Positions 1 to 8,565 of a stretch of DNA of 35,346 bases are shown here, piece after piece. This DNA comes from Betaproteobacteria bacterium (GTDB taxonomy: Bacteria > Pseudomonadota > Gammaproteobacteria > Burkholderiales > Burkholderiaceae_C): the NCBI GenBank assembly GCA_010030205.1, contig RGQD01000011.1, forward strand, positions 1 through 35,346, read 5' to 3'. Below the pieces are notes generated by a model. The model did no database searches and was not told the origin of the DNA. It saw only the letters and a program-made list of their open reading frames with translations. A program made the position numbers and the translations under genes. How positions within the stretch are numbered: position 1 is the first letter of the stretch; the number at the start of each line of letters is the position of its first letter.

Positions 1-134
1 TCTTGAAAATTCTTAAATGGCTCTTTTTTGCGCCTTAAGTGCGCCAAGTGATCAAGTTGGGCGAAGCTTCTCAGCTGACCGACCACGACCTTCCGCACGG
101 TTTTTGAGGCCAGAGCGCTTTGGGCGGATCCAAG

Positions 135-162
135 AAAAATGGCCAACCCGGCGGCTGGCCAT
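135..162 (-). terminator. Rho-independent terminator of tRNA-Ala
   Basis: Read on the reverse strand, a perfect 7-bp stem (ATGGCCA with TGGCCAT, plus-strand 139-145 and 156-162) is followed by a T-run (plus-strand A-run 135-139). It lies 11 bp past the CCA end of the tRNA-Ala gene, where a tRNA terminator is expected. Confidence 0.8.
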
Positions 163-173
163 CTTAAATGGAA

Positions 174-249
<76 letters not shown>

Positions 250-262
250 ACGGTCGACGTGT

Positions 263-271
263 AGTTTAGCA
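263..271 (-). promoter_or_regulatory. Candidate extended -10 promoter of tRNA-Ala
   Basis: On the reverse strand the string TGCTAAACT lies 14 bp upstream of the first tRNA base. It has the form of an extended -10 element (TG-n-TAnnnT). No convincing -35 box at 17 bp was found, so this is a tentative call. Confidence 0.35.
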
Positions 272-321
272 GCACCGTTGATGGCAAGGCCTTGCAGGCA
301 CTGGTCTACCCCGCAAGCCGC

Positions 322-357
322 GCACATCGGCACGCACATCGACACGCACATCGGCAC
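322..357. repeat. Three tandem 12-bp repeats
   Basis: Three head-to-tail copies of GCACATCGGCAC are present (322-333, 334-345, 346-357). The middle copy has one G-to-A change. They lie in a gap of about 300 bp (250-557) between tRNA-Ala and the rubrerythrin gene. I see no gene in the gap on either strand. Confidence 0.85.
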
Positions 358-557
358 GTGCTGCGCATGTTCGCGCTGGGAGCTGGTCTACGGGCTCGAG
401 CTTGCTGGCTATGGCGACTTCATTTGGATAGCGAAGATCTATTGGCGGCATTGACGCTTTGTATTGGCGCATCGGGGCTGGCTTTGGTAATGTTCGAGAA
501 GTCGTGCCGCGTGTCCACGCGGTGGACCTTGTCCCAGTCACCATAGAGGAGCTTCCC

Positions 558-977
558 ATGAGCTTGAAGGGTTCCAAGACCGAGCAGAACCTGAAAGACG
601 CCTTTGCCGGCGAATCTCAGGCCAACCGCCGTTACCTGTATTTTGCAAACAAGGCCGACATCGAGGGCCAGAACGATGTGGCTGCGCTGTTCCGCTCCAC
701 CGCTGAGGGTGAGACGGGTCATGCCCACGGCCACCTCGAGTTCCTCGAGGCCACCGGCGACCCGGCCACCGGCCTGCCGATCGGCAGCAGCCGCCAGAAC
801 TTGGCCGCTGCTGTTGCTGGCGAGACGCACGAGTACACCGACATGTACCCTGGCATGGCGAAGTCGGCTCGCGACGAAGGTTTCGACGAGATCGCCGATT
901 GGTTCCAGACCTTGGCCAAGGCCGAGCGCTCGCACGCCAACCGCTACCAGAAAGCCCTCGACGCGCTGGTTGACTGA
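558..977 (+). CDS. Rubrerythrin family diiron protein (no rubredoxin domain)
   Basis: This 139-residue protein is a four-helix ferritin-like diiron protein of the rubrerythrin family. Such proteins usually reduce hydrogen peroxide with electrons from a partner. The diiron ligands expected for the family are visible: E19 (FAGESQA), E52 and H55 (ExxH), E89 and E92 (AGETHEY), and E123 and H126 (KAERSH). Classical rubrerythrin of about 190 residues carries a C-terminal rubredoxin domain with two CxxC motifs. It is missing here, so an external electron donor is needed. The start at 558 was chosen because AGAGGAG lies just upstream at 546-552 and the family begins near here. The gene is followed by a hairpin and then by a GlpC-like Fe-S protein and a DUF3501 protein, its likely redox partners (inference). 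Confidence 0.93.
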   Translation: MSLKGSKTEQNLKDAFAGESQANRRYLYFANKADIEGQNDVAALFRSTAEGETGHAHGHLEFLEATGDPATGLPIGSSRQNLAAAVAGETHEYTDMYPGMAKSARDEGFDEIADWFQTLAKAERSHANRYQKALDALVD

Positions 978-1006
978 CCTGTCGCTTCGGGCGTTTTCGC
1001 TGCAAC

Positions 1007-1035
1007 ACAAGGGGTCTTCAAGGGCCCCTTGTTCG
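1007..1035 (+). terminator. Hairpin terminator or attenuator after rubrerythrin
   Basis: A perfect 8-bp stem (ACAAGGGG 1007-1014, CCCCTTGT 1025-1032) encloses a 10-nt loop and is followed only by a short TCGTTAT tract. It is probably a partial terminator that would make rubrerythrin mRNA more abundant than the downstream genes (inference). Confidence 0.6.
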
Positions 1036-1087
1036 TTATGCAAGACCCTTGCTTGACCCCCATTTCCAAGACACCAGGCCCAAGACC

Positions 1088-2440
1088 ATGAGTACCCGCG
1101 AAGGCAACCTCGAAGCGCCCACCCGCCATGCGTTGGACTGGAAAAACCCTCAGTTCTACGATCAGGACGCTTGTTTCACCGAGATGGAGCGGGTGTTCGA
1201 CGTCTGTCACGGTTGCCGGCGCTGTGTCAGTCTGTGCCAGAGCTTTCCCACCTTGTTCGACCTGGTCGATGCGACCGAGGACGGTGAGGTGCACGGCGTC
1301 AAGAAAGAGGCTTACTGGGACGTCGTCGACCAGTGCTATCTCTGCGACCTTTGCTATGTGGTGAAGTGCCCTTATGTGCCGCCGCACCCCTGGCAGTTGG
1401 ATTTTCCGCACCTGATGCTTCGTGCCAAGGCGATCAAATTCAGCGCCGGTCGGGTCGGCCCGGCCGAGCAACTTCTGGCCTCGACCGATGTGCACGGCAG
1501 CTTTGCCGGCATCCCGGTCGTGGTGCAGGCGGTCAACGCGATCAACAAGACCAAGCTCGCGCGCGGCCTGATGGACAGCGTACTCGGTGTGCATCCAGAC
1601 GCCTGGATGCCTGAACTGGCCACCCAGCGCTTCCGCTGGGCCGCCGAGAAGACCGGCACGGCAAGCCAGGTGATTGATGGCACGCTCGCACCTGGCAAGG
1701 TGGCGATCTTCGCGACCTGCTATGTCAATTACAACGAGCCCGGTATCGGCCACGACCTGCTCAAGCTGCTCGAACACAACGCGATCCCCTATGTGATCGT
1801 CGAGAAGGAGTCCTGCTGTGGCATGCCCAAGCTCGAACTCGGTGACCTCAAAGGGGTCGAGAAGCACAAGGACGCCAACATTCCCGTGCTTGCCAGGTAC
1901 GCCAAGGAGGGCTATGCGATCCTCAGTGCGGTGCCAAGCTGCACGCTGATGTTCAAGCAGGAGTTGCCGCTGATGTTCCCGGACGAGGCCGATGTGCAAC
2001 TCGTCAAGGCCGCGATGTTCGACCCCTTCGAGTACCTGATGGCGCGCCAGAAAGACGGCCTGCTCAAGACCGATTTCAAACGCGAACTCGGCAAGGTCAG
2101 CTACCACATTCCCTGCCATGGCCGGGTGCAGAAGATCGGCCGCAAGACCGAGGAGATGTTCAAGCTGATCGGCCAAAGTGTCACGGTAACGCTCAACACG
2201 GTAGAGCGTTGCTCGGGCCATGCTGGCACCTATGGCGTCAAGACCGCCACCCATCCGGTGGCGATGAAGATCGGCAAGCCGGTGTTCAAGCTGATGGCCA
2301 AGGACGAGCCCGACCACATCGCCAGCGATTGCCCGCTGGCTGGCCACCACATCGCCCAGGGCATGGGCCAGGCCGGCGCACCGCCCAAGGCCTTGTCGCA
2401 TCCGCTGACCCTGGTTCGCTACGCTTACGGATTGGAGTAA
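1088..2440 (+). CDS. GlpC/HdrD-like Fe-S oxidoreductase with CCG domains
   Basis: The 450-residue protein resembles GlpC and heterodisulfide-reductase D subunits, which are electron carriers. The N-terminal half has two ferredoxin-type clusters: C40-x2-C43-x2-C46-x3-C50 and C83-x2-C86-x2-C89-x4-C94-P. The C-terminal half has two cysteine-rich CCG domains. The first has a normal CCG (KESCCGMPK). The second reads ERCSGHAGTYG, where GlpC has CCG, so one cysteine of that site is serine. The start at 1088 (ATG) is preferred to the in-frame TTG at 1049. The DUF3501 gene follows 6 bp after the stop, so the two are co-transcribed. It probably passes electrons from an unknown donor to the rubrerythrin upstream (inference). 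The exact substrate is unknown. Confidence 0.85.
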   Translation: MSTREGNLEAPTRHALDWKNPQFYDQDACFTEMERVFDVCHGCRRCVSLCQSFPTLFDLVDATEDGEVHGVKKEAYWDVVDQCYLCDLCYVVKCPYVPPHPWQLDFPHLMLRAKAIKFSAGRVGPAEQLLASTDVHGSFAGIPVVVQAVNAINKTKLARGLMDSVLGVHPDAWMPELATQRFRWAAEKTGTASQVIDGTLAPGKVAIFATCYVNYNEPGIGHDLLKLLEHNAIPYVIVEKESCCGMPKLELGDLKGVEKHKDANIPVLARYAKEGYAILSAVPSCTLMFKQELPLMFPDEADVQLVKAAMFDPFEYLMARQKDGLLKTDFKRELGKVSYHIPCHGRVQKIGRKTEEMFKLIGQSVTVTLNTVERCSGHAGTYGVKTATHPVAMKIGKPVFKLMAKDEPDHIASDCPLAGHHIAQGMGQAGAPPKALSHPLTLVRYAYGLE

Positions 2441-2446
2441 TCCAGC

Positions 2447-3034
2447 ATGACCAACGCATCGATCACCCGCGACAGCCTGATGTCGCTAGAGGTCTACACC
2501 AAGGCCCGCAAGACCCTCAAGCCCGAGATCATCGAGCACCGCAAACTGCGCAGCGTGCAGCTTGGCGAACACATCAATCTGCAGTTCGAGGACGAGAAGA
2601 CGGTGCGCTACCAGATCCAGGAGATGCTGCGTATCGAGAAGATCTTTGAGGAGGAGGGCATCCAGAGCGAGATCGAGGCCTACGCACCGCTGGTGCCGAG
2701 CGGCAGCAACTGGAAGGCCACGATGCTGATCGAGTACCCCGATCCGCACGAGCGCAAGCGCGAGCTGGCACGGCTGATCGGCGTTGAGGACAGGCTGTTT
2801 GTCGAGGTCGAGGGCCACGGTCGCGCTTACGCGATCGCCGACGAAGACCTGGACCGCGAGAACGACGAGAAGACTTCCGCCGTGCATTTCGTCCGCTTCG
2901 AGTTCATAAAGCCAGCACGAGATGCGGTGCGTGCTGGTGCGGCGGTCAAGCTGGGCTGTGACCACGCCAATTACCCGTCGCATGTCAATATCTCGCCCGA
3001 GACCTTGGCCAGCCTGGCGGGCGACCTGTGCTGA
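2447..3034 (+). CDS. DUF3501 family protein
   Basis: This 195-residue soluble protein has no signal peptide or membrane segment. It belongs to the uncharacterised DUF3501 family, recognised from overall sequence and from its usual neighbours. Visible features are a charged N-terminal region (residues 1-60), a central segment rich in Glu, Lys and Arg, and a C-terminal stretch containing KLGCDHANY, with a conserved-looking Cys-x-His that could bind metal (inference). It begins 6 bp after the GlpC-like gene, and the trio rubrerythrin / Fe-S oxidoreductase / DUF3501 appears to be one unit. No function should be assigned beyond a likely role in the same redox pathway. Confidence 0.8.
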   Translation: MTNASITRDSLMSLEVYTKARKTLKPEIIEHRKLRSVQLGEHINLQFEDEKTVRYQIQEMLRIEKIFEEEGIQSEIEAYAPLVPSGSNWKATMLIEYPDPHERKRELARLIGVEDRLFVEVEGHGRAYAIADEDLDRENDEKTSAVHFVRFEFIKPARDAVRAGAAVKLGCDHANYPSHVNISPETLASLAGDLC

Positions 3035-3100
3035 ATTCGCGCTGAAAGCCAGTCGCCTGGCATGCGGGGTCGGCAGCGTGGCAGCGGCTGCGCCCAGGCT

Positions 3101-3490
3101 TTAACGCTTGAGGTCGCCGCTGAGGTAGAACCAATGCCCGTCTTCGCGCAGGAATTGGCTGATCTCGTGCAGGCGCTGCGCCCGCCCGCCGAGTTTGCTG
3201 CGGGCGACGAATTCGACGGTCGCCTGATCGGCATCGATCACGCGGTGCTGGCGAACCTGCAAACCCAGCCAGCGCAAGCCGGGTTCGAACCCGATGTTGG
3301 CCGGTCTGGTGCTCGGGTGCCAGGTGTCGCGCAGGTAGTCAGCCTGCTCGAGCACGAACGCGCTGTAGCGTGAACGCATCAAGGTCAGCGCGTCGGGTGC
3401 TTGCAGCCGGCTTGGGCCCACGTGCCATAGTCCGCAGCAGTTGGCGTATGGGCGCAGGCTGTCGCAAGGGCAGCTGGGATGGTCGTTCAT
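3101..3490 (-). CDS. ychJ: YchJ family protein (SEC-C motif)
   Basis: The 129-residue protein starts with a zinc-binding SEC-C motif (CPCDSLRPYANCC, residues 8-20), as in YchJ and at the SecA C-terminus. The rest matches the YchJ/UPF0225 fold, including MRSRYSAF near residue 38 and a C-terminal GHWFYLSG. The E. coli homologue is about 152 residues, so this one is slightly short but looks complete. Its function is not established; a role as a metal-binding accessory or chaperone-like protein is a guess. It is convergent with the DUF3501 gene (66 bp apart) and divergent from the esterase gene at 3578. Confidence 0.85.
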   Translation of the reverse strand: MNDHPSCPCDSLRPYANCCGLWHVGPSRLQAPDALTLMRSRYSAFVLEQADYLRDTWHPSTRPANIGFEPGLRWLGLQVRQHRVIDADQATVEFVARSKLGGRAQRLHEISQFLREDGHWFYLSGDLKR

Positions 3491-3577
3491 GGTCAGATGA
3501 TGCCGCAGCCTTGGGGTCGCCGCCGCTACACTGCGCCGACCATCACGGCGCTCGTGGCGCCCTCAACAGGAGACAAG

Positions 3578-4510
3578 ATGCTCGATCCGCAAGCCAAGGC
3601 GCTGCTCGACATGATGATCGCTCGCGGCGTGCCCGCCACACACACGCTGACACCGCAGGACGCGCGCCGCTTCTACCTCGAGCGACGCGGCGTCACCCAG
3701 CCCGCGCCGCGGCCGGTGGCCGAAGTGCGCGATTTGACGGCATCCGGTCCGCACGGTGACATCCCGCTGCGCCTGTACCGCCCTGCGGGTGCCCGCAGCC
3801 CCGCACCGACATTGGTTTACTACCACGGTGGCGGATGGGTGATCGGCGACCTCGACACCCACGACTCGCTGTGCCGCGATCTGGCCGATGCCAGCGGCTG
3901 CGCGGTGGTCTCGGTCGATTACCGGATGGGTCCCGAGCAGCGCTTTCCCGCAGCGGTCGACGATGTGCTGGCGGCCACACGCTGGTTGCAAGCCCAGGCC
4001 GGCAAGCTCGATCTCGACCCGCAACGCTTTGCAGTTGGCGGTGACAGCGCAGGCGGCAACCTCGCAGCGGCGGTGGCGCTGGCTTGGCGCGATGCCGGCG
4101 AGCCCATCGCGTTGAAGTTCCAGTTGCTGATCTACCCGGCCACCGACATGCGTGCGGTTGCACCCTCGCACCGCAGCAACGGCCAAGGCTACATGCTGAC
4201 CAGCGACACGATCGCCTTTTTCCGCAGCCATTACCTCGACCCCGAACAGTACAGCGACTGGCGTGCCTCGCCTTTGCTGCACACCAATCTGTCCGGACTG
4301 CCGCCGGCGCTGGTGCTGACAGCCGGCTTCGACCCGTTGCGCGACGAAGGCCGGCAATATGCCGATGCACTGTCGGCCGCTGGCAGCCCTGCACAGTACG
4401 TCTGCTTCGAGCGTCAGATCCATGGCTTCATCACCATGGGCAAGGTGATCGATGAGGCCAACACCGCTGTCGGACTTTGTGCGCTGGCGCTGCGTCGGGC
4501 GCTGGCCTGA
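3578..4510 (+). CDS. Alpha/beta hydrolase, hormone-sensitive-lipase type esterase
   Basis: The 310-residue protein hydrolyses carboxyl esters and belongs to the HSL (bacterial family IV) esterases. The oxyanion-hole motif HGGGW is at residues 83-87 and the nucleophile elbow GDSAG at 155-159 (Ser157). The remaining triad members are probably Asp252 (FDPLRDEG) and His282 (IHGF). Length and motif order are typical. No signal peptide is visible, so it should be cytoplasmic. The start at 3578 was chosen because AGGAGA lies at 3568-3573, 4 bp upstream; an earlier in-frame start at 3479 would add 33 residues without family similarity. It stands alone before tolB. The natural substrate cannot be read from sequence. 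Confidence 0.9.
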   Translation: MLDPQAKALLDMMIARGVPATHTLTPQDARRFYLERRGVTQPAPRPVAEVRDLTASGPHGDIPLRLYRPAGARSPAPTLVYYHGGGWVIGDLDTHDSLCRDLADASGCAVVSVDYRMGPEQRFPAAVDDVLAATRWLQAQAGKLDLDPQRFAVGGDSAGGNLAAAVALAWRDAGEPIALKFQLLIYPATDMRAVAPSHRSNGQGYMLTSDTIAFFRSHYLDPEQYSDWRASPLLHTNLSGLPPALVLTAGFDPLRDEGRQYADALSAAGSPAQYVCFERQIHGFITMGKVIDEANTAVGLCALALRRALA

Positions 4511-4619
4511 CCGGTTGGAGGCGCTGCCTACAATGTTGGACGTGAGGCAACACGGGCTGGCGCAGCCCGCATGTCTCGCAGCACCAGCCCGCAGGGCGGG
4601 CCTGAACCTTCACTGATTG

Positions 4620-5903
4620 ATGCCGATGCAACGACGCCAATTCAGCGCAGCCTTGGCCGCGCTTGCTCCCGCTGCGCTGATGTCAGCCGCCGCGCGGGCC
4701 CAATTCCGGGTCGAGATCTCGGGCATAGGCGCGACCCAGTTGCCGCTGGCGGTGACCCGATTCATCGACGAAGACCGCAGCGGCCAAGCGCTGTCGTCGA
4801 TTGTCCGTGCAGATTTGGAGCGCAGTGGCACGTTCCGGCTGGTGGACTCTGACGGTGTGTTGGACGAACGCAGCCAGCCCAAGTTCACTGATTGGCGCGG
4901 GCGGGGTGCCGATGCGCTGGTTGCGGGCTCGGTGTCGCGCTTGGCCGACGGCCGCTTCGATGTACGTTACAGACTGTGGGATGTTGTCAAGGGCGAGGAG
5001 CTGATCGCGCAGGCGCTGGCCGTGACCGCTGCTGAGTTGCGGCTGGCTGCACACCGGATCTCAGATGCCATCCACGAGCGGCTGACCGGTGAGCGAGGCG
5101 TCAATGCCACGCGCATCGCCTATGTCACCCGGGCTGCCAACCGCTACACCTTGCGCATCACCGATGCCGACGGAGAAGGCGGCCAAGTGGCCTTGGCCAG
5201 CCCGCAGCCCATCATCTCGCCGGCCTGGTCGCCCGACGGTCGCAAGCTGGCTTATGTGTCGTTCGAGAACGGCAAGGCTGTCGTGATGGTGCAGGATGTG
5301 CTCAGCGGCGAGCGCCGGCCGGTCGCGAGCTTCAAAGGCAGCAACAGCGCCCCGGCCTGGTCACCCGATGGTCGTCGATTGGCGGTCACGCTGTCGCGCG
5401 ATGGCTCGGCCCAGCTCTACCTGATCGAGTTGGAGGGCGAAGGCCTGCGCCGCCTGACCAACAGCAGCGCTATCGACACTGAAGCTGTCTTCGCCCCGGA
5501 CGGCCAAAGCCTGTATTTCGTCAGTGACCGCGGCGGTGGTCCGCAGATTTACCGCATGCCGGTGTCTGGTGGGGCGGCCGAGCGTGTCACCTTCTCGGGC
5601 GCCTACAACATCAGCCCGGCGATCAGCCCGGACGGACGCACCATGGCCTATGTCACACGCAACAACGGCATGCATGTCATGGTGCAAGCGCTCGACGGCA
5701 AACAGCCGGCGCTTGGGGTCACCGACACCCGCGATGACGAGAGCCCGAGTTTTGCGCCGAATGGCCGCTTGCTGATCTACGCGACCCGTAGCCAGGGCCG
5801 CGACGTGTTGATGACGTCCACGCTCGATGGCAAGATCCGCACGCGGCTGCTGTCGTCCGGTATCGATGTGCGCGAACCCGCCTGGGGGCCGTTCGTTCGA
5901 TGA
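4620..5903 (+). CDS. tolB: Tol-Pal system periplasmic protein TolB
   Basis: TolB is the periplasmic beta-propeller that links the TolQRA inner-membrane complex to Pal during outer-membrane constriction at division. The 427-residue protein has a cleavable signal peptide (residues 1 to about 28, ending AAARAQ). The signal contains QRRQF, which slightly resembles a Tat motif, though TolB is normally Sec-exported. The N-terminal domain is followed by at least five propeller blades, seen as repeats of AWSPDGR, FAPDGQ, AISPDGR and FAPNGR. The start is ATG 4620 or ATG 4626; both leave the signal peptide intact. tolQRA is not in the window. pal and cpoB follow on the same strand, 109 bp and about 680 bp after the stop. 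Confidence 0.95.
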   Translation: MPMQRRQFSAALAALAPAALMSAAARAQFRVEISGIGATQLPLAVTRFIDEDRSGQALSSIVRADLERSGTFRLVDSDGVLDERSQPKFTDWRGRGADALVAGSVSRLADGRFDVRYRLWDVVKGEELIAQALAVTAAELRLAAHRISDAIHERLTGERGVNATRIAYVTRAANRYTLRITDADGEGGQVALASPQPIISPAWSPDGRKLAYVSFENGKAVVMVQDVLSGERRPVASFKGSNSAPAWSPDGRRLAVTLSRDGSAQLYLIELEGEGLRRLTNSSAIDTEAVFAPDGQSLYFVSDRGGGPQIYRMPVSGGAAERVTFSGAYNISPAISPDGRTMAYVTRNNGMHVMVQALDGKQPALGVTDTRDDESPSFAPNGRLLIYATRSQGRDVLMTSTLDGKIRTRLLSSGIDVREPAWGPFVR

Positions 5904-6012
5904 GATTGAAAGCAACACGGTCAAAGCTGACCGTGGACCGCCGCATTTGTTTGACTTGCCGGCAGCTTGCCGGCGCCCGGGCGGCCAAGCGGCCGCTATT
6001 GATCGAGGAGTG

Positions 6013-6582
6013 ATGATGATGATGGGACTTCGCGCAAGTGGCTTGGCTGCAGTGGCCGCGTTGTTGCTGGCGGGCTGCGGTTCGACCGTCAAGCTCGACG
6101 AAACGCCGGTTGAGACCCGCACACCCAACGCCGTGACCAGTGGTGTGGCTGGCGGTGGTGCGGCGTCAGGCGCATCGGGCGCTGGCAGCACGGGAGCCGC
6201 CGCACCGCAGGCCAAGGTGGCCACCGTTGATCTGGGCAATGGCGCTGCCGGCAAGCTAGGCCGAGTGGTCTATTTCGAGTTTGACAGTTTCGTGGTCAGT
6301 GACCAATTTCGCAGCCTGATCGAAGGCCATGCCAAGCAGCTGGCAGCCGCCCGCAACAAGCGCATGGTGGTCGAGGGCCATACCGACGAGCGCGGCGGCC
6401 GCGAGTACAACCTGGCGCTGGGTCAGAAACGAGCCGATGCGGTGGCCAAGTCGATGACCTTGCTCGGTGCTGCGGAATCACAGGTCGAGGCCGTGAGCTT
6501 TGGCAAGGAGCGCCCGGTCTCAGAAGGTCATGACGAGTCTGCCTGGGCGCAAAACCGCCGCGCCGAGATCAAGGACCGCTGA
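6013..6582 (+). CDS. pal: Peptidoglycan-associated lipoprotein Pal
   Basis: Pal anchors the outer membrane to peptidoglycan and binds TolB. The protein has 189 residues. The lipoprotein signal ends in LLLAGC with lipidated Cys22, followed by a linker rich in Gly, Ala and Ser (residues about 40-75) and an OmpA-C domain. That domain contains VVYFEFDS, the peptidoglycan-binding VVEGHTDERG and NRRAEI near the end. Four consecutive ATG codons begin at 6013. GAGGAG at 6005-6010 is best spaced for the second or third ATG (6016 or 6019), so the true start may be one or two codons later. It lies between tolB and cpoB, as usual in Proteobacteria. Confidence 0.95.
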   Translation: MMMMGLRASGLAAVAALLLAGCGSTVKLDETPVETRTPNAVTSGVAGGGAASGASGAGSTGAAAPQAKVATVDLGNGAAGKLGRVVYFEFDSFVVSDQFRSLIEGHAKQLAAARNKRMVVEGHTDERGGREYNLALGQKRADAVAKSMTLLGAAESQVEAVSFGKERPVSEGHDESAWAQNRRAEIKDR

Positions 6583-6584
6583 CC

Positions 6585-7436
6585 GTGGGTTTCTCTTTGA
6601 TGCCTGTTGAGCGCGCTACGCTGGTCATTCGGGCGCGCTCTTTCGCACAGGTCGCTTTGCTGTGCTTGGCCACCGGCGGCGCACAAGCCGGTTTGTTCGA
6701 CGACGAAGAGGCGCGCAAGGCGATTCTTGACTTGCGTGCCCGGATTCAAGCCAGTGAGGACGCTGGCCGGGCCAGGCTCGGCGACGTCAAGCAAGCGCAG
6801 ACCGTGCAGCTGGAACAGGTGCAAGAGCAATTGCGTGATCAGACCCAACAGCTGCGCCGAGGCATGCTCGACCTCAGCACCCAACTCGATCTCGAGCGCG
6901 CCGACAACGCCAAACTGCGTGGTACGCAGGAACAGCTGGCGCGCGACCTCGCCGAGCTGCAGCGATCGTTCAAGGACCTGGCCAAAACCCTGGACGACAG
7001 GTTGCGCGTGATCGAGCCTCAGAAGATGGTTTTCGACGGCAAGGAATTCTTGGCTGAACCCGACGAAAAACGCGGGCATGACCAAGCCATGGCGGCGCTG
7101 CGTGGCGGTGACTTCGACAAAGCGGTGACGGCGCTGAGTAACTTCGTGCAGCGCTACCCTGCCGGCGGCTACGCTGATGCGGCACGCTTCTGGCTGGGCA
7201 ACGCGCTCTATGGCCAGCGCAGCTACAAAGAAGCCATTGCCGTGTTTCGTGCGTTCGTCACCGCTGTGCCGGCGCACCCGCGTGCACCTGAAGCCTTGTT
7301 GGCGCTGGCCAACTGCCAGATCGAGATGAAGGACAACCGCGCCGCACGCAAGACCATCGAAGAACTGGTCAAGGCTTATCCGGCCAGCGAGGCCGCCGCC
7401 GCCGGCAAAGAACGGCTCGTCAGCCTCAAGGGCTGA
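6585..7436 (+). CDS. cpoB: Cell division coordinator CpoB (YbgF)
   Basis: CpoB is a periplasmic protein that coordinates peptidoglycan synthesis with Tol-Pal constriction. The protein has 283 residues with a signal peptide ending near ATGGAQA (residues 29-35). A coiled-coil region rich in Gln, Arg and Leu follows (about 40-145) and mediates trimerisation in the family. The C-terminal part (about 165-280) holds TPR repeats such as AARFWLGNALYGQRSYKEAI. The GTG start at 6585, 2 bp after the pal stop, has AAGGA at 6571-6575. ATG 6600 is an alternative and also leaves a signal peptide. Translational coupling with pal is likely. Confidence 0.92.
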   Translation: MGFSLMPVERATLVIRARSFAQVALLCLATGGAQAGLFDDEEARKAILDLRARIQASEDAGRARLGDVKQAQTVQLEQVQEQLRDQTQQLRRGMLDLSTQLDLERADNAKLRGTQEQLARDLAELQRSFKDLAKTLDDRLRVIEPQKMVFDGKEFLAEPDEKRGHDQAMAALRGGDFDKAVTALSNFVQRYPAGGYADAARFWLGNALYGQRSYKEAIAVFRAFVTAVPAHPRAPEALLALANCQIEMKDNRAARKTIEELVKAYPASEAAAAGKERLVSLKG

Positions 7437-7452
7437 TGGTTCAGCTGCCGAC

Positions 7453-8565
7453 ATGACCGAAGCGACGCTGCTGACGCTGCAAAACCAAGTGCTGTGGGCA
7501 GCGCTAGGTCTGGGCCTGGCATTTGGCGCGATCACGCAGCGCACCCATTTCTGCACCATGGGCGCGGTGGCCGATGTGGTCAATATCGGCGATTGGGTGC
7601 GCTTGCGCATGTGGGCATTGGCCAGCGGTGTGGCGATGGTCGGCTTCAACACAATGGTCGGCCTGGGTTGGGTGAAGGCGGCCGACACGCTGTACGCGGT
7701 GCCCTCGATGCTGTGGTTGTCACAGGTGGTGGGCGGGCTGATGTTCGGTTTCGGCATGGTGCTGGCGTCGGGATGCGGCAGCAAGACCTTGGTGCGCATC
7801 GGTGGTGGCAACCTCAAGTCCTTGGTGGTTTTCGGGGTGATCGGCTTGTCGGCCTGGGCCACGCTGCGCGGCATCACCGCGGTGCTGCGTGTCAACACGG
7901 TGGACCGGGTTCAGCTGAGCTTGCCCGGCGGTCAGGACTTGCCGTCGCTGGCTGCAGGTCTGGGCGGTACACCAGGTCAGCGCGCGCTGTGGTTGGGTGG
8001 CTTGATCGGCGGTGCGCTGATTTGCTGGGCTTTGTCTCGCCGCGAGGGTCGCCGCGCCGAATCCTTGCTGGGGGGCGTCGGCGTGGGCTTGCTGGTGGTG
8101 GGTTTGTGGTGGGTCTCGGGCGTGATGGGCTATGTGGCAGAACATCCGCAAACGCTGGAAGCGGTTTTTCTCGCGACCAATTCGCAGCGCATGGAATCGT
8201 TCAGTTTTGTCGCGCCCTTGGCTTATGTTCTGGATGGCTTGGTGTTCTTCAGCGACAGCAGCAAGCGTCTGACCCAGGGCATGGTGTTGGTGCCTGGTGT
8301 GGTGTTGGGCAGTGCGGCCATGGCGCTGGCCAACCGCAGCTTCCGCTGGGAGGGCTTTCGCGGCGTCGAAGACACCGCCAGCCACTTGGTGGGCGCCACG
8401 CTGATGGGTGTTGGCGGCATCACCGCAGTGGGTTGCACCATCGGCCAAGGCCTGTCGGGCTTGTCGACCTTGTCCTTGGGCAGCTTTGTCGCTGTGGCGG
8501 CCATCATCGTTGGCGCAGTGCTGGCGCTGCGCTGGCAGGTCTGGCGGGTGGAGCGATCGGTGTGA
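7453..8565 (+). CDS. YeeE/YedE family (TsuA-like) thiosulfate transporter
   Basis: The 370-residue integral inner-membrane protein has about ten hydrophobic segments. It belongs to the YeeE/YedE (DUF395) family; characterised members such as TsuA import thiosulfate through a path lined by conserved cysteines. The matching cysteines are visible in TQRTHFCTMG, ASGCGSKTL and AVGCTIGQGLSG. The protein contains both repeat units of the family in one chain. It starts 16 bp after cpoB, so it may share the upstream transcript, and its stop overlaps the start of tcdA. Substrate as thiosulfate or a related sulfur species is inferred from the family. Confidence 0.87.
   Translation: MTEATLLTLQNQVLWAALGLGLAFGAITQRTHFCTMGAVADVVNIGDWVRLRMWALASGVAMVGFNTMVGLGWVKAADTLYAVPSMLWLSQVVGGLMFGFGMVLASGCGSKTLVRIGGGNLKSLVVFGVIGLSAWATLRGITAVLRVNTVDRVQLSLPGGQDLPSLAAGLGGTPGQRALWLGGLIGGALICWALSRREGRRAESLLGGVGVGLLVVGLWWVSGVMGYVAEHPQTLEAVFLATNSQRMESFSFVAPLAYVLDGLVFFSDSSKRLTQGMVLVPGVVLGSAAMALANRSFRWEGFRGVEDTASHLVGATLMGVGGITAVGCTIGQGLSGLSTLSLGSFVAVAAIIVGAVLALRWQVWRVERSV

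Noticed and set aside
4528-4534. TACAAT as a -10 box for tolB
   Set aside because: No -35 at suitable spacing; in this GC-rich background a lone hexamer is weak evidence.
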